From Paragemmobacter straminiformis (GTDB lineage: Bacteria > Pseudomonadota > Alphaproteobacteria > Rhodobacterales > Rhodobacteraceae): a DNA stretch of 64,000 nucleotides. Below are positions 28,444 to 35,502 of this stretch, in pieces. Made by a program: the position numbers and the translations under genes. The stretch is taken from the NCBI RefSeq assembly GCF_014243445.1, contig NZ_JACLQD010000003.1, positions 248,001 through 312,000 on the forward strand, in the 5' to 3' direction. Positions within the stretch are counted from its first letter, which is position 1. The number at the start of each line of letters is the position of its first letter. The notes under the pieces are model-generated. The model saw only the letters and a program-made list of their open reading frames with translations. It had not been told where the DNA came from and did no database searches.

Positions 28444-29615
28444 CGACATTCGACATGCCGCTTGCGGGTTCGGCACGGCGGGCGGGGCTGACCGTCTGGC
28501 TGATCGCGGCGACGCTGGGGCTGTTCCTGCTGTGGGCGGGCTTTGCATGGGTGGACGAAATCGTCCGCGCCCCGGGGCAGGTGGTGCCGTCAAGCCGCCC
28601 GCAGATCATCCAGAACCTCGAAGGCGGGATTCTGGCCGAACTGACCGTGGCCGAGGGCGATGTGGTGCAGGCGGGCCAGACGCTGGCGCGGTTGCAGGGC
28701 ACGCAATATCAGGCCACGGTCGATGACCTGACCGACCAGATCGCCGCGCTCGACATCCGCCGCCTGCGGCTTGAAGCGGAAAAGGCGGGCAAGGCCGATT
28801 TCGACGTGCCTGCCGAAGAGGCGGCGCGGGTGCCCGATATCGTGGCGTCGGAACGCGCGCTTCTGGCGGCGCGGCAGACGGATTTCGACACCAAGCGCAG
28901 CGGCGCCGAGGCCGTGCTGAAACAGGCCGCGCGCGAACTGGAAATGACGCAGAAGATGTTCGACCGCGACGTGGCCGCCGAGGTCGAGGTGACGCGGGCG
29001 AAGAAGGAAAAGAACGACGCCGAAGCACGGCTGAACGAGGTGGTCACGACGACCGACCTCGACCGCGCTTCGGAATATGCCAAGGTGCAGGCCGATCTTG
29101 CCTCGTTCCGGCAAAAGCTGAAACTGTCGCAGGACCAGTTGGCGCGGACGGTGCTGGTGGCCCCGATGCGCGGGGTGGTGAACCGCCTTGCAATCACCAC
29201 CATCGGCGGGGTGGTCCGGCCGGGCGAGGAGATCCTCGAGATCATCCCTCTCGACGAGGAGCTGTTCATCGAGGCCAAGGTAAAACCCTCGGACATCGCC
29301 AGCGTCCGTCTGGGGCAAGAGGCGACGGTCAAGCTGTCGGCCTATGACTACACGATCTACGGCACGCTGAAGGGCGCCGTGACCTTCATCTCGGCCGATA
29401 CGTTCAAGGACGACCGCTCGCGCGACCCGAACGGCGACCCGCATTACAAGGTGACGTTGCGGGTGGATATGTCGAAGCTCACCGAACGGCAGCACAGCCT
29501 TGAAATCCGCCCCGGCATGCAGGCCGAGGTCGAGTTGCTGACGGGCGGCAAGACGGTGCTGACCTATCTGACCAAGCCCCTGTGGCGGGGGTCCGAGGCG
29601 TTGACCGAGCGTTGA
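28440..29615 (+). CDS. HlyD-family periplasmic adaptor of the type I secretion system
   Basis: A 391-residue membrane-fusion protein. One N-terminal membrane segment (about 18-38) is followed by the lipoyl-type motif GGILAELTVAEGDVVQAGQT. A long coiled-coil runs through the central part, and the C-terminal beta-barrel contains VLVAPMRGVVNRL and SLEIRPGMQAEVELLTG. It links the ABC protein to the outer-membrane duct. The start overlaps the ABC stop (ATGA); the longer open frame from 28293 is inside the ABC gene. It is the last gene of the adhesin-secretion operon. Confidence 0.95.
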   Translation: MTTFDMPLAGSARRAGLTVWLIAATLGLFLLWAGFAWVDEIVRAPGQVVPSSRPQIIQNLEGGILAELTVAEGDVVQAGQTLARLQGTQYQATVDDLTDQIAALDIRRLRLEAEKAGKADFDVPAEEAARVPDIVASERALLAARQTDFDTKRSGAEAVLKQAARELEMTQKMFDRDVAAEVEVTRAKKEKNDAEARLNEVVTTTDLDRASEYAKVQADLASFRQKLKLSQDQLARTVLVAPMRGVVNRLAITTIGGVVRPGEEILEIIPLDEELFIEAKVKPSDIASVRLGQEATVKLSAYDYTIYGTLKGAVTFISADTFKDDRSRDPNGDPHYKVTLRVDMSKLTERQHSLEIRPGMQAEVELLTGGKTVLTYLTKPLWRGSEALTER

Positions 29616-29621
29616 AAGAAT

Positions 29622-29730
29622 CGATTTCTGACGCAGAAATCGCGACGGAATTTGGCGCAAATTCCGGGCGACCAACCGCAGGGTCCGATTTCTGCGCCAG
29701 AAATCGACGCGGAAATTGCGTCAATTTCCG
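29622..29730. repeat. Array of four 21-bp palindromes arranged A-B-A'-B'
   Basis: Four perfect inverted repeats each have 9-base arms and a 3-base centre. A: CGATTTCTG arm at 29622-29642. B: CGGAATTTG arm at 29646-29666. A': CGATTTCTG arm at 29686-29706. B': CGGAAATTG arm at 29710-29730. A and B, and A' and B', are each three bases apart, with 19 bases between the two modules. The array fills the gap between the convergent HlyD and ubiG genes. No U-tract is present. It resembles a REP/BIME-like element; its role is unknown. Confidence 0.9.
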
Positions 29731-29731
29731 C

Positions 29732-30472
29732 CTAGCGCCGGATGCTTGTCGTCGCGTAATTGCACGACAGATCGCGCGAGGACAGCGACCACGACCATGC
29801 GACAGGGTTGAAGACCATGCCCTTGCGGTCGACAGGGTCAAGCCCCGCGCGGCGCAGCAGGTCGTAAAGCTCGTCCGGGGTGATGAACTTGGCCCAGTCA
29901 TGCGTGCCCTTGGGCAGCCAGCGCATGACCCATTCTGCCCCGATGATCGCCATCATGAAGCTTTTCGGATTGCGGTTGAGGGTCGAGCAGACCATCAGCC
30001 CGCCCTGTTTCAAAAGGTCGCGGCAGGCGGTCAGATAGGCCAGCGGGTCCGAGACATGTTCCACCACCTCCATGTTCAGCACCACGTCGAAGCGTTCGCC
30101 CGCTGCGGCAAGGTCCTCGGCGGTGGTGTGGCGGTAGTCGATGTCCAGCCCCGACTGTTCGGCATGAAGCCGCGCCACAGGGATGTTGCGCGGGGCGGCA
30201 TCGGCCCCCACGACCGTTGCGCCAAGCCGCGCCATCGGTTCCGAAAGCAGCCCGCCGCCGCAGCCGATATCAAGGATTCGCAGGCCCGCAAAAGGCAGCG
30301 GCCCGGTCAGGTCGCGGTCGAATTCGGCGGCGATCTGGCTGGTGATATAGCCAAGGCGGCAGGGGTTGAGCATATGCAGCGGCTTGAACTTGCCGTTGGG
30401 GTCCCACCACTCGGCAGCCATCGCTTCGAACTTGGCGACCTCGGCGGGGTCGATGGTGGATTGGGTTTGCAT
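29732..30472 (-). CDS. ubiG: Ubiquinone biosynthesis O-methyltransferase UbiG
   Basis: A 246-residue SAM-dependent methyltransferase for both O-methylation steps of ubiquinone synthesis. Motif I is [19 protein letters not shown] (residue 66 onward), preceded by the family N-terminus [19 protein letters not shown] and followed by [11 protein letters not shown]. The start is the ATG at 30472 with AAAGGCGC upstream. A longer open frame runs across the divergent promoter region and is rejected. It stands alone on the minus strand, divergent from the aminopeptidase gene. Confidence 0.96.
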   Translation of the reverse strand: MQTQSTIDPAEVAKFEAMAAEWWDPNGKFKPLHMLNPCRLGYITSQIAAEFDRDLTGPLPFAGLRILDIGCGGGLLSEPMARLGATVVGADAAPRNIPVARLHAEQSGLDIDYRHTTAEDLAAAGERFDVVLNMEVVEHVSDPLAYLTACRDLLKQGGLMVCSTLNRNPKSFMMAIIGAEWVMRWLPKGTHDWAKFITPDELYDLLRRAGLDPVDRKGMVFNPVAWSWSLSSRDLSCNYATTSIRR

Positions 30473-30491
30473 GATGCGCCTTTCGTTTGCC

Positions 30492-30520
30492 TTGGTGGTC
30501 CGGCCTTGGCGCGTTATATA
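30492..30520 (+). promoter_or_regulatory. Sigma-70 promoter of the aminopeptidase gene, possibly leaderless
   Basis: TTGGTG (30492-30497), a 17-base spacer, and TATATA (30515-30520). The predicted transcription start falls at about 30526-30529, on the tandem ATG start codons themselves. No ribosome site is visible beyond GGGCG. This suggests a leaderless or near-leaderless mRNA. Confidence 0.6.
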
Positions 30521-30525
30521 GGGCG

Positions 30526-31506
30526 ATGATGGATCACAGATCAGGCCAAAAGCGCGCAGTCGAATTTTTATACCCGCCGATCGACCCGTTCGATCAGCGC
30601 GTGATCGACATGGGCGATGGACACCGCATCTATGTGGAGCAATGCGGCAACCCGCAAGGGGTGCCCGTGGTCGTTCTGCATGGTGGCCCCGGCGGCGGGT
30701 GCAGCCCCGCGATGCGGCGCTATTTCGACCCCGCGGTCTATCGTGTGGTCCTGTTCGACCAGCGCGGCTGTGGACGCTCGCGCCCGCATGCGAGCGTGTC
30801 GGAAAACACGACATGGCATCTGGTGCGCGACATCGAGGTGATCCGCCAGACGCTGGAAATCGACCGCTGGATCCTGTTCGGCGGAAGCTGGGGGGCCACG
30901 CTGGCGCTGATCTATGCCATCACCCACCCGACACGGACGGCCCATCTGGTGCTGCGCGGCGTATTCCTGATGACGCGCAAGGAACTCGACTGGTTCTACG
31001 GCGGCGGGGCGGGGGTGTTCTTTCCCGAGCTTTGGGCGCGCTTCGTCAACGCCATTCCGTCGGACGAACGCGGCGACCTGATCGCCGCCTATCACCGCCG
31101 CCTGTTTTCCGGCAACCTGATGGAGGAAACCCGCTTCGGCCGCATCTGGGCCAACTGGGAGAACGCGCTGGCCTCGGTCCACAATGACGGGATGACGGGC
31201 GAAAGCCCCGGCGAATACGCGCGGGCCTTCTCGCGGCTCGAGAACCATTACTTCCACAACGGCGGCTTTCTCGAGGAGGACGGCTGGATCCTGCGCGAGA
31301 AGAAGCGCATCTCCCACCTGCCCGCCGTGATCGTGCAGGGCCGCTACGACATGATCTGCCCACCCGCCGCCGCGTGGAAACTGGCCCAGGGCTGGGACAG
31401 CTGCGCCCTGCGCATCGTGCCGATGGCAGGCCACGCCCTGTCCGAACCCGGCATCAGCGAGGCTCTGGTGCGGGTGATGGACGGGATCAGGGATGGTGCG
31501 GCTTGA
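30526..31506 (+). CDS. pip: Prolyl aminopeptidase (alpha/beta hydrolase)
   Basis: A 326-residue cytoplasmic S33 peptidase that removes N-terminal proline. The family motifs are HGGPGGG (52-58), FDQRGCGRS (77-85) and nucleophile Ser121 in GGSWG. The catalytic Asp lies in [10 protein letters not shown] and the His in GHALSEPG near the C-terminus. Two consecutive ATG codons (30526, 30529) can start it. The promoter spacing suggests initiation at or very near the transcript's 5' end. It is monocistronic as far as can be seen. Confidence 0.95.
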   Translation: MMDHRSGQKRAVEFLYPPIDPFDQRVIDMGDGHRIYVEQCGNPQGVPVVVLHGGPGGGCSPAMRRYFDPAVYRVVLFDQRGCGRSRPHASVSENTTWHLVRDIEVIRQTLEIDRWILFGGSWGATLALIYAITHPTRTAHLVLRGVFLMTRKELDWFYGGGAGVFFPELWARFVNAIPSDERGDLIAAYHRRLFSGNLMEETRFGRIWANWENALASVHNDGMTGESPGEYARAFSRLENHYFHNGGFLEEDGWILREKKRISHLPAVIVQGRYDMICPPAAAWKLAQGWDSCALRIVPMAGHALSEPGISEALVRVMDGIRDGAA

Positions 31507-31671
31507 CCGCTTGCGCGGGCGGCTGAGTCCGGTTGGCAACAGGCCGAAGGGTAAAGCCGGCGATGGATTCACAGCCATTGCCGCGCGGTCTATACCTGCA
31601 CAGCGTTCGCGCATGGGTTGACTTGGCAGATGAAATCGTCTCTCTCACCTGCCTGTAGAATCGGTGGTGGC

Positions 31672-31881
31672 ATGAAAATCTTCGATCTGATCGCGCTGTC
31701 TCTGCAAGGTCTTACCGCGGATGCCGTGGCCGCGCAGAACCGCCGCGCCCGTGACCGCGTGTTGGTCGCAGAACATTCGCACGGGAACCTGCGGCTTCAG
31801 TTCGGTGAGTTTTTTGTGAAGGCAGATGTTGATGCCAAGTACCGGCGCTACCGCAAAGAAGGCTTCTGGCAAGAAGCCTGA
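31672..31881 (+). CDS. Hypothetical protein, 69 residues
   Basis: A small open frame starting MKIFDLIALSLQGL, with a mixed-charge middle (AAQNRRARDRVLVAEHSHGN) and an aromatic end (RYRKEGFWQEA). I do not recognise the family. The frame extends 18 codons further upstream to 31618, but the internal ATG after GGTGGTGGC is preferred. Its last 56 bases overlap the start of the next gene in another frame, suggesting coupled expression. No membrane segment or metal motif was seen. It may be a real gene or part of a longer frameshifted one. Confidence 0.5.
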   Translation: MKIFDLIALSLQGLTADAVAAQNRRARDRVLVAEHSHGNLRLQFGEFFVKADVDAKYRRYRKEGFWQEA

Positions 31882-32467
31882 CGCCTTTGCGACGCTGCGG
31901 CAGGAATATGATCTTGCCGACAGGACGGCCAAAAAGGTTCAGCGTTTCGTATCTTTGGCGGGTGTGCCCGCAATCAATGAACTGCGCTATGTGGCGCATC
32001 ATCTGATCAATGCCGTGGCACCTGTCGACAGCAATGTGGATACGGCTAAGGAATTGCAGCGCGCGATCAACCATTGCAAGCGCGCGACCTACGAGGCGAG
32101 CGAGGCGGGCATCCTTTTCGCGTTCGACCGGATCGATCTGTTCAAACAGGATTACCGCAAGGTCATGATTTCGTCCGTTGTTCCGGACTGGAGCGACATT
32201 CTGGCGCTTTGCGCCGACGTTACCCAGCGGATCGCCGAAGCGCGCGAGGCGGGCGAGGACAAGACGCCGGACCATTCCGATTTCGAACGCTTGTTCGAGC
32301 GTCTGGTTGCCATTTGCAACCGGCTCGACACGGCGCGTGACGAGATGAACAAATTGGTCCAGCGTGAAAGCAAGGCAGCGCGCCGTTTCTTGCTGACCAT
32401 CGTCATTGCCCTTTTGGGTGTGGTGGTGACCATCGGCGCAACCGTGGTGACGCTGGCGCTCCAATAG
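31826..32467 (+). CDS. Hypothetical tail-anchored membrane protein
   Basis: A 213-residue protein of unknown family. The body is alpha-helical and charged, with coiled-coil-like stretches (SDFERLFERLVAICNRLDTA, RDEMNKLVQRESKAARR). A single strong hydrophobic segment forms the C-terminus (about residues 188-211, FLLTIVIALLGVVVTIGATV), with only a few residues after it. There is no N-terminal signal, so it would be a cytoplasmic protein held by its tail. Its start lies inside the preceding small ORF. The pair is inserted between pip and the conserved rimP operon, with no recognisable partner genes. Function is unknown. Confidence 0.65.
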   Translation: MLMPSTGATAKKASGKKPDAFATLRQEYDLADRTAKKVQRFVSLAGVPAINELRYVAHHLINAVAPVDSNVDTAKELQRAINHCKRATYEASEAGILFAFDRIDLFKQDYRKVMISSVVPDWSDILALCADVTQRIAEAREAGEDKTPDHSDFERLFERLVAICNRLDTARDEMNKLVQRESKAARRFLLTIVIALLGVVVTIGATVVTLALQ

Positions 32468-32470
32468 CCC

Positions 32471-32499
32471 TTGCAGACTCGCCCCCTCGGGCGTATATG
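32471..32499 (+). promoter_or_regulatory. Promoter of the rimP-nusA-ylxR-infB operon
   Basis: TTGCAG (32471-32476), a 17-base spacer, then TATATG (32494-32499). Transcription would begin near 32506, leaving a 100-base leader before rimP. The 17-base spacing and close match to the -10 consensus support it; no experimental evidence. Confidence 0.6.
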
Positions 32500-32500
32500 C

Positions 32501-32605
32501 CCCTCAACAGCGGTGTGAGGGTCCAAACCTGACGCCAACGATCCACGCGAGCGGGCCGCTGTGCCCGCTTTTTTGTTTTCCGCCCCGCCTTATCCGAAAG
32601 CCGAG
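32501..32605 (+). ncRNA. rimP leader with intrinsic terminator (attenuator candidate)
   Basis: The leader contains a possible hairpin (CCCTCA at 32501-32506 with TGAGGG at 32516-32521). It ends with a strong intrinsic terminator: stem AGCGGGC/GCCCGCT, six-base loop, then six Ts (32550-32574), only about 30 bases before the rimP ATG. A terminator placed just inside an operon leader implies conditional read-through. Structured rimP leaders are known in alphaproteobacteria, but a covariance-model match was not tested. Confidence 0.65.
32550..32579 (+). terminator. Intrinsic terminator in the rimP leader
   Basis: Stem AGCGGGC/GCCCGCT with loop CGCTGT, followed by TTTTTTGTTTT. It lies after the tail-anchored gene and after the rimP promoter, so it can stop transcription from both. 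Confidence 0.85.
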
Positions 32606-33223
32606 ATGTCAGACCTTATCGCAAAAACCGCCATCGACCGTCGCCTTGCCGACATCGTCGGCCCCGTGATCGAGGGGCTGGGGTTCGAACTGGTGCGTAT
32701 TCGCCTGATGGGTGGCAAGACACGCATCCTGCAGATCATGGCCGACCGTCCCGAAGGCGGGATCATCGTCGATGAATGCGGCGCGATCTCGACCGCGGTT
32801 TCCGCCGTCCTCGACGTGGAAGACCCGATCGAAGAGAATTACATCCTCGAAGTCTCGTCCCCCGGCATCGACCGGCCCCTGACGCGGCTGAAAGACTTTG
32901 ACATGTGGGTCGACTACGAGGCCCGCATCGAAACCACCGAACTGATCGACGGCCGCCGCCGCTTCAAAGGCACCCTGCAAGGGACCGAGGGCGACGAGGT
33001 GCTGATCGAGATCGAGGAAGGCGGCGCGCCGCTGACCATCGGGCTGAAATTCGACTGGCTGTCGGATGCCAAGCTGATCCTGACCGACGAGCTGATCGCG
33101 GAAATGCTGCGCCAGCGCAAGGCGGCCGGGATCGTCGACGAAAGCGAGTTCGACGAGATCGAAGAAACCGAAGGCGACGAGGACGACGAAGACGCGTCCG
33201 ACACGCCCGAGACCAGACACTAA
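32606..33223 (+). CDS. rimP: Ribosome maturation factor RimP
   Basis: A 205-residue RimP, needed for 30S subunit maturation. Family landmarks are [20 protein letters not shown] at the N-terminus, [13 protein letters not shown] centrally, and the C-terminal SH3-like part with [10 protein letters not shown]. An acidic tail ([19 protein letters not shown]-type) extends the protein beyond the usual about 150-180 residues, as seen in Rhodobacterales. The ATG at 32606 starts [10 protein letters not shown]; the longer frame runs into the terminator hairpin. It heads the operon with nusA, ylxR and infB. Confidence 0.96.
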   Translation: MSDLIAKTAIDRRLADIVGPVIEGLGFELVRIRLMGGKTRILQIMADRPEGGIIVDECGAISTAVSAVLDVEDPIEENYILEVSSPGIDRPLTRLKDFDMWVDYEARIETTELIDGRRRFKGTLQGTEGDEVLIEIEEGGAPLTIGLKFDWLSDAKLILTDELIAEMLRQRKAAGIVDESEFDEIEETEGDEDDEDASDTPETRH

Positions 33224-33235
33224 TCCGGGAGGCCC

Positions 33236-34849
33236 ATGATGGCGATTACTTCTGCGAACCAGCTTGAACTTCTCCAGACCGCCGAAGCGGTCGCCCGCGA
33301 GAAGATGATCGACCCGGAGCTTGTGATCCAGGCGATGGAAGAAAGCCTCGCCCGTGCGGCCAAGTCGCGCTACGGGTCCGAGCTGGATATCCGCGTCAAG
33401 ATCGACCGCAAGACGGGCCGCGCGACCTTTGCCCGCGTCCGCACCGTTGTCGAGGACGAGGCGCTCGAGAATCACCACGCGCAGCTGACCGTCAAGCAGG
33501 CCAAATCCTATCTGGCCGATCCGGCTGTCGGTGACGAGGTGATCGACGAGGTTCCGCCCGTCGATCTGGGCCGCATCGCCGCGCAATCGGCCAAGCAGGT
33601 GATCTTGCAAAAGGTCCGCGAAGCCGAACGTGACCGCCAGTTCGAGGAATTCCAGGACCGCAAGGGCAGCATCATCAACGGTGTCGTCAAGCGCGAGGAA
33701 TACGGCAACATCATCGTCGATATCGGCCGTGGCGAAGGCATCCTGCGCCGCAACGAGAAGATCGGCCGCGAAAGCTATCGCCCGAACGACCGTATCCGCT
33801 GCTACATCAAGGACGTGCGCCGCGAACCGCGCGGGCCGCAGGTTTTCCTGTCGCGCACCGACCCGCAGTTCATGGCCGAGCTGTTCAAGATGGAAGTGCC
33901 GGAAATCTATGATGGCATCATCGAGATCAAGGCCGTCGCCCGCGACCCCGGTTCGCGCGCCAAGATCGCGGTCATTTCCTATGACAACTCGATCGACCCG
34001 GTCGGTGCCTGCGTCGGTATGCGCGGCAGCCGCGTTCAGGCCGTCGTGAACGAGCTTCAGGGCGAAAAGATCGACATCATTCCGTGGAACCAGGATCAGG
34101 CGACCTTCCTTGTGAACGCGCTGCAACCTGCCGAAGTCTCCAAGGTCGTGATCGACGAGGAAGCCGGCAAGATCGAAGTCGTCGTCCCTGACGAGCAGCT
34201 GTCGCTGGCCATTGGCCGCCGTGGCCAGAACGTGCGTCTTGCCAGCCAGCTTACGGGTCTGGATATCGACATCCTTACGGAAGCCGAGGAAAGCCAGCGC
34301 CGTCAGGCCGAATTCGCCGAGCGCACCAAGCTGTTCATGGACACGCTCGACATCGACGAGATGATGGCGCAGCTGCTGGTCGCCGAAGGGTTCACCAACC
34401 TCGAGGAAGTGGCTTACGTCGAAGTGGACGAGCTTTTGTCCATCGACGGCTTCGACGAAGGCACCGCGGGCGAGCTTCAGGCCCGTGCGCGCGACTACAT
34501 CGAAGAGCAGGCCCGCAAGGCGCTTGAAAACGCCCGCGCGCTGGGCGTCGAGGACAGCCTGATCGAATTCGACGGCCTGACACCCCAGATGGTGGAAGCG
34601 CTGGCGAAAGACGGCATCAAGACGCTGGAAGATTTCGCGACCTGCGCCGACTGGGAACTGGCCGGTGGCTGGACGACCGAAGGCGGGCAGCGCAAGAAGG
34701 ACGAAGGTCTGCTCGAGAAATTCGAGATGAGCCTCGAGGAAGCCCAAACCCTGATCATGACCGCGCGCGTCATGCTGGGCTGGGTCGATCCGTCCGAACT
34801 CGCCACGGCCTCGGACGAGGACGCGGAAGACGAGGAGGCCGAGGCCTGA
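33236..34849 (+). CDS. nusA: Transcription termination/antitermination factor NusA
   Basis: A 537-residue NusA. The N-terminal RNA-polymerase-binding domain, S1 domain (VVKREEYGNIIVDIGRGEGI), KH domains (GACVGMRGSRVQAVVNELQG and LAIGRRGQNVRLASQLTG), and C-terminal helix-hairpin-helix repeats (about 350-510) are visible in order. It binds elongating polymerase and governs pausing and termination. GGGAGG precedes tandem ATG codons at 33236 and 33239. It sits in the classical rimP-nusA-infB order and could feed back on the attenuator in its own operon leader. Confidence 0.98.
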   Translation: MMAITSANQLELLQTAEAVAREKMIDPELVIQAMEESLARAAKSRYGSELDIRVKIDRKTGRATFARVRTVVEDEALENHHAQLTVKQAKSYLADPAVGDEVIDEVPPVDLGRIAAQSAKQVILQKVREAERDRQFEEFQDRKGSIINGVVKREEYGNIIVDIGRGEGILRRNEKIGRESYRPNDRIRCYIKDVRREPRGPQVFLSRTDPQFMAELFKMEVPEIYDGIIEIKAVARDPGSRAKIAVISYDNSIDPVGACVGMRGSRVQAVVNELQGEKIDIIPWNQDQATFLVNALQPAEVSKVVIDEEAGKIEVVVPDEQLSLAIGRRGQNVRLASQLTGLDIDILTEAEESQRRQAEFAERTKLFMDTLDIDEMMAQLLVAEGFTNLEEVAYVEVDELLSIDGFDEGTAGELQARARDYIEEQARKALENARALGVEDSLIEFDGLTPQMVEALAKDGIKTLEDFATCADWELAGGWTTEGGQRKKDEGLLEKFEMSLEEAQTLIMTARVMLGWVDPSELATASDEDAEDEEAEA

Positions 34850-34869
34850 GGCCTCGGGAGGGCGCCGCG

Positions 34870-35502
34870 GTGACTCGGGGTGGTCGGGACGACGACAAGG
34901 ACGAAGCGGAGCGCAAGTGCATCGTTTCGGGTCTTGTGCAGCCCAAGGCGGGGTTGATCCGCTTTGCGGTCAGCCCCGACGCCGAGGTGGTGCCCGATGT
35001 TCTCGGGCGTCTGCCCGGGCGCGGTTTCTATGTGACGGCCGATCGCAAGGCGATTGAAAAGGCCGCGTCAAAGGGGCTTTTCGCCCGCGCGGCGCGGCAG
35101 CCGGTAAAGGTACCCGACGGGCTTGCCGATCTGATCGAGGCCCAGCTGGTGCGGCGCTGCGTCGACCTTGTGTCGATGTCGCGCAAGGCGGGTTTGGCTG
35201 TGACCGGCTATGAAAAGGTCAAGGACTGGCTGGTCAAGGAAAAGGCGCGAATCCTGATTCAGGCCAGTGACGGGTCGGAACGCGGGAACGCGAAGTTGCG
35301 CCCCCCTGCGGGTGCGGATTCGTTGATTCGTTGCCTGAGTGCAGGGGAATTGGGTTTGGCATTCGGGCGCGAACGTGCGATACACGCCGCGCTTGCGGCT
35401 GGTGGACTCACGACGCGTGTTGTAGAGGAAGCGGCAAGGCTTGCGGGCATCCGCGGGCTGATCGGCGGCGAGACCGCCGGAGAGGATACGAAGACGGCAT
35501 GA
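34870..35502 (+). CDS. YlxR/DUF448 RNA-binding protein fused to an L7Ae-like domain
   Basis: A 210-residue protein with an N-terminal YlxR domain ([30 protein letters not shown]) and a C-terminal L7Ae/L30e-like domain ([20 protein letters not shown]). Such fusions are standard in alphaproteobacterial nusA-infB operons and are thought to bind RNA or RNase P and modulate gene expression. The start is GTG at 34870; no better ATG exists. It overlaps infB by ATGA. The exact RNA target is not known. Confidence 0.92.
   Translation: MTRGGRDDDKDEAERKCIVSGLVQPKAGLIRFAVSPDAEVVPDVLGRLPGRGFYVTADRKAIEKAASKGLFARAARQPVKVPDGLADLIEAQLVRRCVDLVSMSRKAGLAVTGYEKVKDWLVKEKARILIQASDGSERGNAKLRPPAGADSLIRCLSAGELGLAFGRERAIHAALAAGGLTTRVVEEAARLAGIRGLIGGETAGEDTKTA

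Noticed and set aside
31672-32467. The two small overlapping ORFs considered as one frameshifted gene
   Set aside because: The second ORF has its own start and an intact domain and tail. No homologue is known to me that spans both, so I keep them separate while noting the doubt.
32501-32580. Structured region before rimP considered as a tRNA
   Set aside because: No cloverleaf, no T-loop GTTCGAATC-type box; the hairpins fit a leader and terminator.
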